DNA from: Pachypanchax playfairii
Taxonomy: Eukaryota > Chordata > Actinopteri > Cyprinodontiformes > Aplocheilidae
DNA: 64,000 nucleotides
NCBI GenBank assembly: GCA_006937955.1
Contig: SSNP01000386.1
Span: forward strand, 1-64,000
Direction: 5' to 3'
In this document: piece after piece, positions 21,138 through 30,732 of the stretch
Layout: each line of letters begins with the position of its first letter
How positions within the stretch are numbered: the stretch's first letter is position 1
The notes under the pieces: model-generated
The model's database searches: none
Seen by the model: only the letters and a program-made list of their open reading frames with translations
Told to the model about the DNA's origin: nothing
Position numbers and translations under genes: made by a program

Positions 21138-22765
21138 CTGAGAAAAACAAAAAGACTTTTGTAAAGATCCATTCTCAGTTCATAATGCCTACTTTGAGTG
21201 ATATCTGGTAATGTTATGAGATATTACACATCAATACGCTTCAATAACATCATCAAGCTAAAATGGATGAGTGAGTTTCTTTGTCAGTTTGAATATTCAT
21301 AATGAAATCTGAGGAATCCCTGTACAATTCTCAATCTACTGACATACCTACTAAATTTACAGCCAAACAGAAATTCTCAAACTTTACTGTTAACAAGAAG
21401 CAAATTATGGTGTAAGATTGCTGTTAAAAAGAAGTGTATTATTAATTCTTGAATACCTAACAATCTTTGAACTTTGGTTTGTGTTTAAGACTAACTAAAC
21501 CTCAAACAACTTTTTTTCCCTTATAAACTGTATTAGTGGGTCTTTACCAATGCAATCTTTCATTTTCTTGGTATTTTTGACATTTTTGTGTAAACTTGTT
21601 AAATTCTACACTTTTTGGTCTAAAAACGTCTTAGTGCTGCCCTCTTAGGGTTGAAAAGTTGCTACTGCATTTGAAATCTGTAATTGGCAGAAGACGGTAC
21701 ATCTTTTCCAATCTTCACATCACAGGCATGGTCTCAAAGACATGCCCCATGGGTTTGGGTATAAAACCATCCTTCAGACACACTCGGCCCATGGCGAGTT
21801 TGGAGTTGGAATTGCGAGTTGAGAGTTTTAATTGATTTTGTTTTCCAGGTTAGCATTATTATCACTTTAGCACTGAGTTAGCACAGCTGTTTAGTATACT
21901 CTGCCTCAGCAGCAGCAGCTTCGGGCAGTGCTGACTCAGGGGCCTGGGCCAGCAGCTCCAATTGATAAGGCTCGGGACTGCTGGGCTACATAAAGCCTTA
22001 CTCTGCCTCCGGTGACAGCGGAGAAGAGCCAAACAGCCAGCGTCGCTTCAGTCACTGTCCATGTTTCATTGTCAGCAGTGTTTCCCACACATTGTGCCAC
22101 GGCAGAAATTCCAGCACCAGGGCTGAAAAATGCTGAGATTTATTTACTATTTTTTTCGCTGCTTAATAAATCAGCAGCATTAGCATCTCTGTTGTTGGAC
22201 ATGGCCACAGCATGCACACAGCAAGGAGGTGGGGCATGAGTACATAAAAATTACTCCTCTTTACTTTTTAGCCTAAAGGCAAGGGGAAGTTAGAGCAGCG
22301 CTGGTACGACTTGCCGCTCTAAACTACGCAAAAAGCTGAAGACATGGGAGTTCTGTGGCAAACACGACACGTGTAGTACCGAATACCAAGTACAGAAAAT
22401 ACCAAACCCACAGCGTAACCCCCCTGCCTCCCTGCAGTTAGCGCTTAACTCATTCAGTGCCATGTACTTCTATAGACTTCAAACTGAATCCTAACGCTCA
22501 GTGCCATTGAAGTCTCTACAGCTTTTATTGGCTTAAATTCCACAAAGCATTCTGGAGCAGCTGCTTGCTGAATTTGAACTCATTACAGGCGATATTTAGT
22601 CATATGATCCAGGAGAAGGCAGTGGTGCACTTCTCTAGGTGCGATCTCCATAGCGGGGGAGGAGCCAAGCACTCAGGACAAGACAGATGGTATATGCGAA
22701 AAAGAGATTCAGACCCTGTGAAATGGCTTAGAAGTGATCTCGTTGTTCAGAGTTATTACAAACTA
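21138..22765. other. NLR intron with interspersed repeat
   Basis: The stretch 21505-21700 ('ctgtattagtgggtcttta' and following) recurs inverted at about 52430-52630, so it is an interspersed repeat. The remainder (21840-22765) shows no recognised gene; short frames there lack family features. Confidence 0.5.
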
Positions 22766-23102
22766 GTATAGAATTTATGGAATTGAGAAGGTGGTGGAGT
22801 TTATTACATGGATAAAATCCCTCCAGCGTGTCTACCGGATCTACCGGAAACAAGTATTGTGTCAGAGGTGGCGCGTTTTGTGCTCCAGCACGTCATTTTC
22901 GGACTTGTGATGTCTTCAGAGTGACATTGAGGTTCTTCTGGTGATTCTAGTGAAGCTGAGGTGGATTTATCCGACCAGTATCTCCTGTTAGGATCTTCTA
23001 AAGGCAGCAGGGAGCAAAATAAAGAATGATTCACTGCATAAAACACACGGTAAGTGTTGATAGACAAACAAATGGCCGTTGGGGGGGGAACAAACTGACT
23101 AA

Positions 23103-23795
23103 AGCTGGATTCATGCTTACGCAAAGGCAAATGTGCTCCCACACAGCAGCGTACTGACGGAGCCAGTTTCTTTTCACACTACCACAACTCTGTTGCAAAG
23201 AAATTTTCTGCCAGGACAGCAGGAGGCGTGTTCAACCGTGACGTTTGAAGAGGTCTCCCAGTGCTTTGTGTGGTTCCAACCACGAAAGAAACAAATAAAA
23301 AGCAGGGACTTTACGGCCACCGGCATCACCACTGCTGCCCTTCAGACTTTTTTTAATACAGACAAATTTGTCCCTTACGTTCCTCCATCGCTTCGTGCAT
23401 TCCCCAACCTCCAACTCCAAGGTTCCAGTGATCTCCTTCCAGGAGTTGAAGCTGAGTTGTGCATCCCTGTACTCTGTCAGAGAGGAGTTGAAGCTAAATG
23501 ATCGTACTTCCTCACTTCTTCTGCGAGACGTTCCTCGATCTGCTCCATGTCTTCAAGACTGTCAACACTCGTGCTGTTTACAATTTTAAAGGGAAGCTAC
23601 GTCGTGCCTGAAATGATGTTGGGTTGTTTGGCTGACCAATCACTGATGTGCGTCATCCGACGCGACCGTTGGAAAGTTAGAAAACAGAGCGTGACTCCAA
23701 CCGACCATCCGAGGCAGTTGGAGAGCCCATACAACATTGTATCATGGCGGTGCGTGTCTCCGACACATCGGAGCTGTGTTAGTATGAATCCAGCG
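23103..23795 (-). mobile_element. Harbinger-type element with MADF remnant
   Basis: The ends pair as inverted repeats around GCTGGATTCAT, with TAA directly outside each end (23100-23102 and 23796-23798). A 3-bp TWA duplication is the Harbinger hallmark. The element is 693 bp and contains a MADF-like coding remnant on the minus strand. Confidence 0.6.
23232..23420 (-). pseudogene. MADF/Myb-like DNA-binding domain fragment
   Basis: The minus-strand peptide ECTKRWRNVRDKFVCIKKSL, then GSSGDAGGRKVPAFYLFLSW, matches the MADF pattern (W-R-x-x-R-D-x-(F/Y) ... F-Y-x-x-(L/M)-x-W/F-L). In fish Harbinger elements such proteins serve as the accessory DNA-binding factor. N-terminal residues of the domain are absent, so it is not expected to work. 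Confidence 0.6.
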
Positions 23796-24113
23796 TAAGT
23801 TGCGCACTCACGCGTGCACATGCGCGAGCACATGTACACACACAGACACAGAGTATCTGAATCATAAATTTGTCGCTTTTTTCCTATATTTTATTCAAAT
23901 GTTGAAATTGTCTATAAATTACTCTTTTTATACACAAAATAAACTATCAAAAGTACTTTTTTACTGTTTTTTTTTTCACTTTCATAGTAGTAAAACATTG
24001 TTCAGATGTTACATGAATCATTGAAACATGAAATATTTACATCAAAGTCACTGATCTGCTTGAAAAACCTCTTCACACAAAACGCTCTTTATCTCAGCTT
24101 TTAGTCCTGAAAC

Positions 24114-24751
24114 GTGTGGATTTTCATAAAAGTTCCTCTTTTGTACTGCAGATTACTAAACAACAGAAAGAGGTAGAAATATTTTTTTAGTTTGTTTTTT
24201 AAAGAAGAAGAAAGACTACATTTTGTGCTGATGTTTCAGAATTCACATAGTCATAGGAGAAAATATTCTGTGAGCCTTCAAAAATCAGTAAAAATACTAA
24301 ATATCTCTGGAACTGAGGGAGATATGAAACCTGAAAGTGGCACTAAATGAGTTAAAAAGGTAAATGCGAACTGTTACGTGTAACTTTACTTTCACTTTAT
24401 AAACTATAGAGCCAAAGTGAAGAAGAAAAAAAGATTTGCGAGGGTTTTTTTTGTGTGTAAATCTATCGATCATGTTCCCCTAATGACCTAGATAACTCTT
24501 GAAAGAGAAAGAAGAGGAAGAAGTGAATCTGTTTGTGTGTGTCTGTGTGTGTCACTATGTAAATAACCATGACATGCCAAATTGACAATGTAAAAGGGTT
24601 AAAAATCATCATTTGCATAAAACGCTATATGCTGATATTCGGTACAAGAGCACAACCTTCAGTGTGATATTGCTTAACTAACAGGTAATTGTTAACAGGT
24701 AGATCCAGGTTGTCATATATAGGGACATCAAATTAAATATGTAAATCTTAC
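24114..24751. other. NLR intron sequence
   Basis: AT-rich intron between repeat AB and coding exon 4; nothing recognised. Confidence 0.5.
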
Positions 24752-24977
24752 TGCTCTGCAGATGGTTGGACAGATCCTCGTGATTTATTTTCTTCAGGAA
24801 ATCCCTTGCAATCATCACAAATGCTTCTCTACTGCTCCTCTGCTCCTCCTCATCACCCTTCAACACCTTCTCATACATCCTCTCACTCTTTAAGGACTCT
24901 AGGTCTTCAGAACTCAGGACCCTCTGGATTCTTTTAAGCTCGTTTTTCACAAAAGTGATAATGTTGTCCTCCAACAG
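24752..24977 (-). CDS. NLR gene, coding exon 4
   Basis: The 226-nt exon is bounded by attctcttccag and GAGCA|GTAAGA. It encodes LLEDNIITFVKNELKRIQRV, then LSSEDLESLKSER and a glutamate-rich stretch ending NHLQS. This helical block precedes FISNA in the fish family and may act in effector recruitment (inferred). The phase joins precisely to the FISNA-NACHT exon. Confidence 0.8.
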
Positions 24978-25122
24978 CTGGAAGAGAATAACATGACATG
25001 TCAGACTGAAAACCCAGAGTTAAACATTCCACCCATGTTGGACAGACTGACAATCCACTGGTCAATGAGGTGCAACGTGGAGAAGAGTGTGAAGAGATGT
25101 CAGTTGTTGTGCACATATAGAC

Positions 25123-25201
25123 CTTAAATATGGAGTCGAGCTGTGTTTGATGCTGCTGGGCAGAATCCCCACTGGGAAATTTAGAACTCTGGTGGTCAAC
25201 T
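25123..25201 (-). CDS. NLR gene, coding exon 3
   Basis: The 79-nt exon follows acceptor gatttctccag and encodes VDHQSSKFPSGDSAQQHQTQ, then LDSIFK. DHQSS...QQHQT-x-LDSIF is a signature of fish NLRC3-like proteins. The donor is AAG|GTCTAT, a weak match after GT. It ends in phase 0. Confidence 0.75.
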
Positions 25202-25359
25202 CTGGAGAAATCATGACGAACAAGATCACAAAGAGACAAAGACAAACATAAAAAATCTGAATATGAAAATCTGCCTGTTTCAATCTGACTTTTGATTTGA
25301 AAGCAGAAATACTCAGAAATGTAATTTTGAGCTCAGTTTCTTTTTAAGATGTCTTTTAA

Positions 25360-26190
25360 AGAGGACATTTCATACAAATTTCAGGACTCTGTGGTTATTT
25401 CTTAAGTATTAAACAGTAATATGAAACATTTTATATCTAAAAAACATTAGGAAACACTTATTAACAGACCTTTCAATCTGTCTGCGTTAAAATTCGGGTG
25501 GTTCCGGCTCCTTCGGTCAGGCTGCTTAATGCTTTTTGCAGCAGCTCTTCATATTCATTATTCGAATTTGCTGGACTCTGTTTGGCTAACAAACTAGCCT
25601 ATGAGAGCAAGGTATACTGTTTCCTGCCCTGCTGTGCTATTTCAGATGTCGTGTCTTCCTGTTTGCTACATGTTATACTTTTTGGCTAGCAGCATGCTAG
25701 GCGTGGTTTCAACTGCAGGAGCTGATGAATACTAACGAACAAAGTAGTTGAAACAGATACAGGCCGTTCAGACTCGGGAGAACTCAGGTTTTATCACCAC
25801 CTGCGTAGTTTGAGAGATAAAAACTGAAAGAGAAGTTGTTGACCTGTTTTCACACCCACTATGAAGGTAAGAACACCTGTGGAGCTAAAATATTCAACAT
25901 AAACCTCAGAAACACCATTTTTAATGGAAGGGCCTTTCTGGGCCATCAGATTTTCCACAAGCTCAGGAACTTTTAAATCTGCTCTTAAAACCACCTCTTC
26001 TCATTGGCTTTTAACAAGGTTTAATTTGATCGTTTTATTAGTGAGGTGTTTTATGTTTTTATGTATTTTAGAGCTTTTATTCTGTTTATGTTGTTTTAAT
26101 GTTTTCTTGTCACTGTACAGCACTTTGGTCAGCCTTGGTTGTTTTTAAATGTGCTTTATAAATAAACTTGACTTGACTTGAAGGGCCTCT
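25360..26190 (-). mobile_element. TTAA-flanked MITE (family C)
   Basis: TTAA at 25356-25359 and 26191-26194 flank ends AGAGGACATTTCATAC and AAGGGCCTCT, which are inverted relative to each other (AGAGG[A/C]C...GGCCTCT). TTAA duplication fits Kolobok or piggyBac. It is interrupted by a LINE fragment with its own TSD. A truncated relative lies at 11901-12495. Confidence 0.65.
25936..26180 (+). mobile_element. LINE 3' fragment with TSD AAGGGCCT
   Basis: Direct repeats AAGGGCCT lie at 25928-25935 and 26181-26188. The insert reads SGTFKSALKTTSSHWL (LINE C-terminal tail) and ends in a polyadenylation-like 'gctttataaataaacttgac' with (TTGAC) repeats. This is the 3' end of an L2/CR1-type LINE, strongly 5'-truncated. 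Confidence 0.8.
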
Positions 26191-26203
26191 TTAACATAAG
26201 AAA

Positions 26204-26305
26204 ATGTAAATGGTAATTGTCCTGTACTTTCCTTGTCATTCAGACCACTCAAAGCGCTTTTACAAGTTTTAAATTCACCCATTCATACAGCCTGATATGT
26301 AAGTC
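26204..26305 (-). mobile_element. SINE 3' tail fragment
   Basis: On the minus strand the order is a gaatgggtgaat-like motif, a GTAAAAGCGCTTTGAGTGG block, and 'accatttac'. This resembles the conserved tail of the SINEs near 35990 and 61960. No tRNA head is present. Confidence 0.5.
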
Positions 26306-26760
26306 GGGGGAGAGTTATGAAGGTAGATATTGTGTTTCAAAATATCTGCACTTATACAATTAAATCTTTACTTGTATCAAATGGTAAAAAATACATCTAA
26401 AATCAACTTGAATGTGTGTGAAAAAATGTCACTTCTGGTAAATTTTCTCACAAACTTGTTTTGAATTTTAAGTTGTAGAAAAGAATGCTTAAAATTATAT
26501 TTCCATCAGTCAATTTTCCCACTACAAGTACATGTCAGTGAACACAACTTCACGAATCTGTATAAATGTGTTTGTTTATGTTGTGAAGCATAAAGTTAAA
26601 CGGGGTAAATTAAATAATAACCAGTTTTCGATTTAACAGAACCTTTAAATGAATTCATTTTGTTTATTTGATTTCCATTTTAGGATTAATAAATTATTTA
26701 TGAATTTGAATGAAATTCACAGTCATTCCTGCTGATAAGAGCCCACAGTCTCAAATCTCT
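26306..26760. other. NLR intron sequence
   Basis: AT-rich intronic stretch without recognised features. Confidence 0.5.
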
Positions 26761-27069
26761 TTAAAGGGGTTATGACATCAAAATGCACTTTTTTGAGGTT
26801 TTTGGGGTATATCATGATGTGTTGTGCACTGATGAGGCCGTGTGAACGTCCAAAGCGAGTATCAAAGTTCCCGTTTGTGGGCGGTCCGCTTTGTTTCTTA
26901 TTTAAAAAACGGTTGAATCGGAAAGCACCATTTTTTCCTACGTGGCATTTCATCCTACGTATTTCGTCCAATAAAAGTGCACAGTGAAGTAAACAGTCCA
27001 ACCCCCCACCCCCAGCCCATACACCGGTAGCTGCGTTGCGCTAGCTTGTGCTGCTGCACTTGAGAAGAG

Positions 27070-27351
27070 ATGGCTACGCAAACGGGGACCTGTTGTGTCC
27101 AAGGATGCTCAACCCATGCTGGAAGTTTACACTCACTCCCGAAGGATGAAAAAACTAGAGAAGAGTGGCTGAAGTTCATTTATGGAGAAGTGCCATGCAG
27201 TTATAACCTCAATTTGAGAATATGTTCAGCTCACTTCACGGAGGACTGCTTCCATAACTTGGGTGAATTCAAGTTGGGATTGTCAAAGAAACTGATTTTA
27301 ATTAAAAATTCTTTACCAACCCTGAAGGAGGCGACCACATCGTCAATACCC
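27070..27351 (+). CDS. THAP zinc-finger protein, exon 1
   Basis: The 94-codon exon starts MATQTGTCCVQGCSTHAGSL and shows the C2CH THAP pattern: C-x2/4-C near residues 8-13, HSLPKDEKTREEW, then ICSAHFTEDCF near 55-65 and a basic/hydrophobic end. THAP domains bind DNA, and here probably the transposon ends. The donor ACCC|GTAAGT leaves phase 0. All metal-ligand positions are present. It sits inside the TTAA element and on the strand opposite the NLR gene. Confidence 0.8.
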
Positions 27352-27580
27352 GTAAGTTTATTTATTTAATAAAATGCTGCCTTGCCTGATAAACGTTTGT
27401 TCGTGGTCTGAAGAGTTCATGATGCTAGCATGTGATAGCCGCTCTAGCAACAATGTCCGTGAGCAACAGGTTTATCATACCATATTGTGAATCTATTTTC
27501 ATTGATAACATCTGACAGCACTGTTTATTCGCTCATGTGATTAGTTGAGTTTTATGTGTTCACCCCTCCGTCTTCCTCAG

Positions 27581-27799
27581 AAGACGTTTCAGGCTCGAAC
27601 ATATACGGTTGTAAACGTCCACTCGCCATGTTACTGGACTGTTGACGGAGCCGAGAAGAAAGGCTTGCTGCGGGCAATGGTTGTAGCCAATCAGAGCGAA
27701 GTCAGCCAGGGAGACCCACATATCATTAACGAAAGGAACCGTGTTGCTGAGAAGAGGATTCTGACCTGCCCGTACACCCCCGCCCTGTTAGTTTTTTAA
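27581..27799 (+). CDS. THAP protein, possible exon 2
   Basis: After acceptor 'ccgtcttcctcag' a phase-0 frame of 72 codons continues KTFQARTYTVVNVHSPCYWT to a stop at 27797-27799. Joined to exon 1 it would give an uninterrupted protein of about 166 residues. The second part has no recognised domain. Splicing is inferred from the signals and phase only. Confidence 0.45.
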   Translation, partial: KTFQARTYTVVNVHSPCYWTVDGAEKKGLLRAMVVANQSEVSQGDPHIINERNRVAEKRILTCPYTPALLVF

Positions 27800-27891
27800 T
27801 CAAATTATTTTGTGAGTTGACATATGCAGGCATATCTACTACATGAAATAGCTTTACGCCAGTTTAAACAGTGATGTCATCACACCTTTAA

Positions 27892-28263
27892 AACCCTGGA
27901 CAGCTTTCTGAGAGGCTGCTGGTTCAATCACCCAGCTTACCTCATCACAGAAAATGGTTCTTCTTTTGTAAATCTCTTATCACACTCGTCCTGGATTACA
28001 GAGTCCAAACTGGGTGCAGGAGCTAGTCTTGGATATGTCCTGAGAGCAAAATACTTCCTCTTATTAAAATGTCCCAATGATTCATTTTACATTACAGAAA
28101 AGACTCAAATAAAACTTCATAGATTACTCGAATAAAGAGGGAACATTGCAGTGATAGATCATGAAATCAACAAAGTCTCTTAGGCTCATGGTGACCTCAG
28201 TCCACCATGTTTCAGGTCACTATCAGCTGACCAATCACATGTTACATGTATAGATCTGCTCAC
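27892..28263. other. NLR intron sequence
   Basis: No feature recognised between the Kolobok-like element and NLR exon 2. Confidence 0.5.
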
Positions 28264-28380
28264 CTCCCTGCTGAACACGGTTGGGCTTTAAACAATATCT
28301 CAAGACCCTTTGAGTTGTCACTCTTAAAGGACTGACAGCTGGGTCCAAATCCTGGTCCAGGTCCAGATCCAGGTGGATTT
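28264..28380 (-). CDS. NLR gene, coding exon 2
   Basis: The 117-nt exon is bounded by attcacag and GGGAG|GTGAGC. It encodes NPPGSGPGPGFGPSCQSFKS and continues DNSKGLEILF. The PSC-x-S-x-K-S-D core is the repeated N-terminal peptide module found before FISNA in fish NLRC3-like proteins. The phase matches exons 1 and 3. Confidence 0.75.
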
Positions 28381-28435
28381 CTGTGAATAAAGATGAACTG
28401 GTTATGTGACTGGTTGGACATAGAGAAGCAGGCTG

Positions 28436-29828
28436 TATTCAGACCTGCACTGTTTGGTCCACTTTAAGCAGACCAGAGTTCACTTGGAGTGCTGGTCCGC
28501 ACCTTCCATGCAGGTCTGAATGCGCACAAGCGAACTCTGGTGCGGACGAAAGAACTGGACCGAGACCCACTTTTTCAGATGGTCTCGGTCCGCTTCCAAA
28601 CGAACTCGGTTCGGTTCGCTTCAGGTCTGAATAAGAACCAGCCTCAATCTGAAACAACTGCGGGATTTATGCGCCTTTCTGCCTCCACCGGGTGCGTTAC
28701 CATGACAATGCATTTTTTTTCCAACCTCAGCAGCACGTCAGTCAGCGACTCACATAGGGCCACAGTCCGGGGACACAAGGTGAAATTATTAATTAATAAT
28801 ATTTCCAGTAAGTCCTGCTTAATTTCAATACACAGCTTATTTTATTAGATATCATCACAGATATTATCTGTGCGCCCCGCGCTGTGTTGATGCGTGGAGC
28901 AGCAACGCAACAGCAGGAAACAAGCCGTGGCAGTGGTGGAAAGAGTTTTTAATATAGTCAGTACATGAACAGTCTCAAGTTCAAGTTTATTTATTTATAA
29001 AGTGCCAGTTCATGACAAAGTCATTTCAAGGCACTTCACAGAAAAATCAACCAATTAATAATAAAACATTTGTCATCCAGCAGTCTGAGACTATAACAGC
29101 ATAACTAAAGGGATGGATCAGGAAAACCCAAGCGAACCTCTTCGTTTGATTCAAAATGTTCCTAATTTTAGCAACATTACGCAGGTCGTCCTGGTAACAT
29201 GCTTTATATGAAACCTAAAGGACATGTCCTGGTCAAAGATAACACCCAGGTTCTTTACCTTCTTGTTGGAGGCCAAATTAATGCCATCCAACGTTGATGA
29301 CTGACTACACAACTTGTTCACAACAGACTGCCATTTAAATGATTGTTTTCCACTGTCACGGTTTAATCCTGCTTTTCGCTGCTTGAACACAGACACAGGT
29401 GGGAGAGAACTTCTCCCCCAAACGAGCTGCGCAGCAGCTGTGAATCTCTCCTGGTGTGACGCGATGAGATCAGGGAAAACCTGCACCTCTGCTAATGCTT
29501 CTGGGGATTATGCTTAATGAGCTACTGTAGGAAAAATAAGGTGTTCACTGCTGTTATAACTAAAGCTGCTGGTGCTGACACTCAGCTCTGCAGCTGGGCA
29601 GGAATCTTTTCCTCCATATCCGGGTCTGTGCTCTGAGTGTCACTCTAATCAGACCTGTCCAATAGGAGCACAGATCGTCACATGCGTGGATGTGTTTACA
29701 AAATTAAGTTCACTTGCAAAATGTGCAGTCTGAATAGGAACCGCAGCAAATGAAAAAAATAAAGTCCGCTTCTGGTCCGGACCAAACAAGCGGATTAAAG
29801 GACTTTTCTGATCTGAATAAACCCTAAG
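28436..29828. mobile_element. Possible DNA transposon with diverged inverted ends
   Basis: The left part 'tattcagacctgcac' with 'gtttggtccac' and the right part, inverted, 'tattcagatcag' with 'gtttggtccggaccagaa' share spaced blocks, suggesting diverged terminal repeats of one element. The interior holds a LINE fragment (28975-29340). No transposase was seen. Confidence 0.35.
28975..29340 (-). mobile_element. LINE 3' fragment (RT C-terminal region)
   Basis: The minus strand encodes LDGINLASNKKVKNLGVIFD then QDMSFRFHIKHVTRT, the conserved block after the RT catalytic domain of L2/CR1-type LINEs. It ends in 'tgaacttga'-type tail repeats near 28980. It is 5'-truncated. Confidence 0.75.
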
Positions 29829-29843
29829 ACAAGGTGATCTCAC

Positions 29844-29947
29844 CTGTGATCTTTGCTCTGGGTCTCATGTTCCCCCCACAGAGGACCTTTGGCCTCTTGG
29901 TCCTCACGCTGCTCCATGCTGCTGATGTTCACACACCTCCTCCTCAC
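29844..29947 (-). CDS. NLR gene, first coding exon
   Basis: The acceptor (ccttttgcag) precedes the exon; ATG at 29915-29917 starts MEQREDQEAKGPLWGEHETQ and the donor is CACAG|GTGAGA. The pattern M-x-Q-x-E-D-x-E followed by G-E-H-x-x-Q-x-K is the usual start of fish NLRC3-like proteins. Coding length is 74 nt, leaving phase 2. The part before ATG is 5' UTR. Confidence 0.75.
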
Positions 29948-30345
29948 CTGCAAAAGGAAACACATCATGAGCACAGTTGTCCATCAGTCAGTGTCTCCAC
30001 TGCTCCACTTACAGACAGAAACTACAGAATCTGGTCTGCTTCTGTGTTAAGGTGTGGTCCCTGCCTGTCCACAGGTGGCAGGTTTCCACTTCCTCATGCT
30101 GTGGAAAGTCTCAGGACATGTATCTATAATCTATAATCCAGTTACTGGATTGTCTGATCATAACTTTAATTTAATTGCACAAAAATTACCGAAATTGTAA
30201 CAAAAAGACAAAAATAATATAGAAATAAAAAATATTTTTTTCATATCACAAAATCCCAGTAAAAAAAAAACTGAAACTGATTGATATGATATCAGGTAAA
30301 AAATGTGATGAGACCTGCAAAAACGTGAGGACAAAAATCAAATGA
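29948..30345. other. Upstream of first NLR coding exon
   Basis: AT-rich sequence with no clear promoter. The first NLR coding exon begins after a splice acceptor, so the true transcription start lies further upstream. Confidence 0.4.
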
Positions 30346-30650
30346 TTGAGGTTTCCCTACACAAAAAAATGCCCCGGAAAACAGGGCCAAGCAACATTTT
30401 ACCCTGGTTTAATAAACCTCTATGGATTTTGATGAATAGAAGAGACATTACCCTAAAAAACATTTTTTAAAGTCCGGCCTTTCTACAGACTGGTTCACAA
30501 ACAAAACTATAGGAATATGGTCACGTTACAACTTAGAGTAGATAAAACACTTTTTATGGAAATAATTAAAAAAGCAAAAGGAAAAAATATAATATTATGG
30601 AAAACATAGCTAAACTCTCAGGTAAGGAAATATCAACTAATGGAGTATGG
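30346..30650 (+). mobile_element. Decayed LINE linker remnant
   Basis: Broken frames show WFNKPLWILMNRRDITLKN and, in another frame, RNMVTLQLRVDKTLFMEIIK with KAKGKN. This resembles the region between endonuclease and RT of fish LINEs (W-W/F-N-x-x-L ... R-N-x-V-T ... K-A-K). Heavily mutated; the clade is uncertain. Confidence 0.35.
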
Positions 30651-30732
30651 AAGCCTATTCCTGCCACTCTGAAGAAAAAAAAAAGAAAAATGTAACTCAT
30701 AATTATGAGATACTAAGTCATAATTAGGAGAT
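30651..30732 (-). repeat. MITE Z, first half of interrupted copy
   Basis: 'gtatggaagcctattcctgc' and 'ctcataattatgagata' match the inverted copy at 43940-44015. The copy is cut at 30732 by the LTR element and resumes at 33101. Confidence 0.75.

Larger units (their letters stand above)
22766..24113 (-). repeat. Interspersed repeat AB, second copy, split
   Basis: 22766-23090 and 23850-24113 match 11900-11550 and 11180-10918 in inverted orientation. Between them lies a Harbinger-type element (23103-23795) where the other copy has the TG/TTAGGG-like repeat. Confidence 0.7.
26765..27887 (+). mobile_element. Kolobok-like element with THAP gene
   Basis: TTAA lies at 26761-26764 and 27888-27891. 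The ends AGGGGTTATGACATCA and TGATGTCATCACACCT are inverted. Kolobok transposons use TTAA and carry THAP-domain proteins, which fits the THAP exon inside. At 1123 bp it is too short for a full transposase. A left-end relative lies at 41567-41757. Confidence 0.7.
14987..29947 (-). other. NLRC3-like NLR gene, whole span
   Basis: Seven coding exons on the minus strand join with matching phases: 29917-29844, 28380-28264, 25201-25123, 24977-24752, 21137-19349, 19245-19072 and 15203-15030. All are bounded by AG and GT. The sum is 2633 nt, about 878 codons. Order: leader exons typical of fish NLRC3-like genes, a FISNA-NACHT exon, then two LRR exons. Fish family members often continue with more LRR exons and a B30.2 exon, but none is visible. 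Reading past 15030 gives a short tail and a stop near 14987. Such proteins are cytoplasmic sensors that oligomerise through NACHT. Whether this copy is functional is unknown. Confidence 0.8.
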
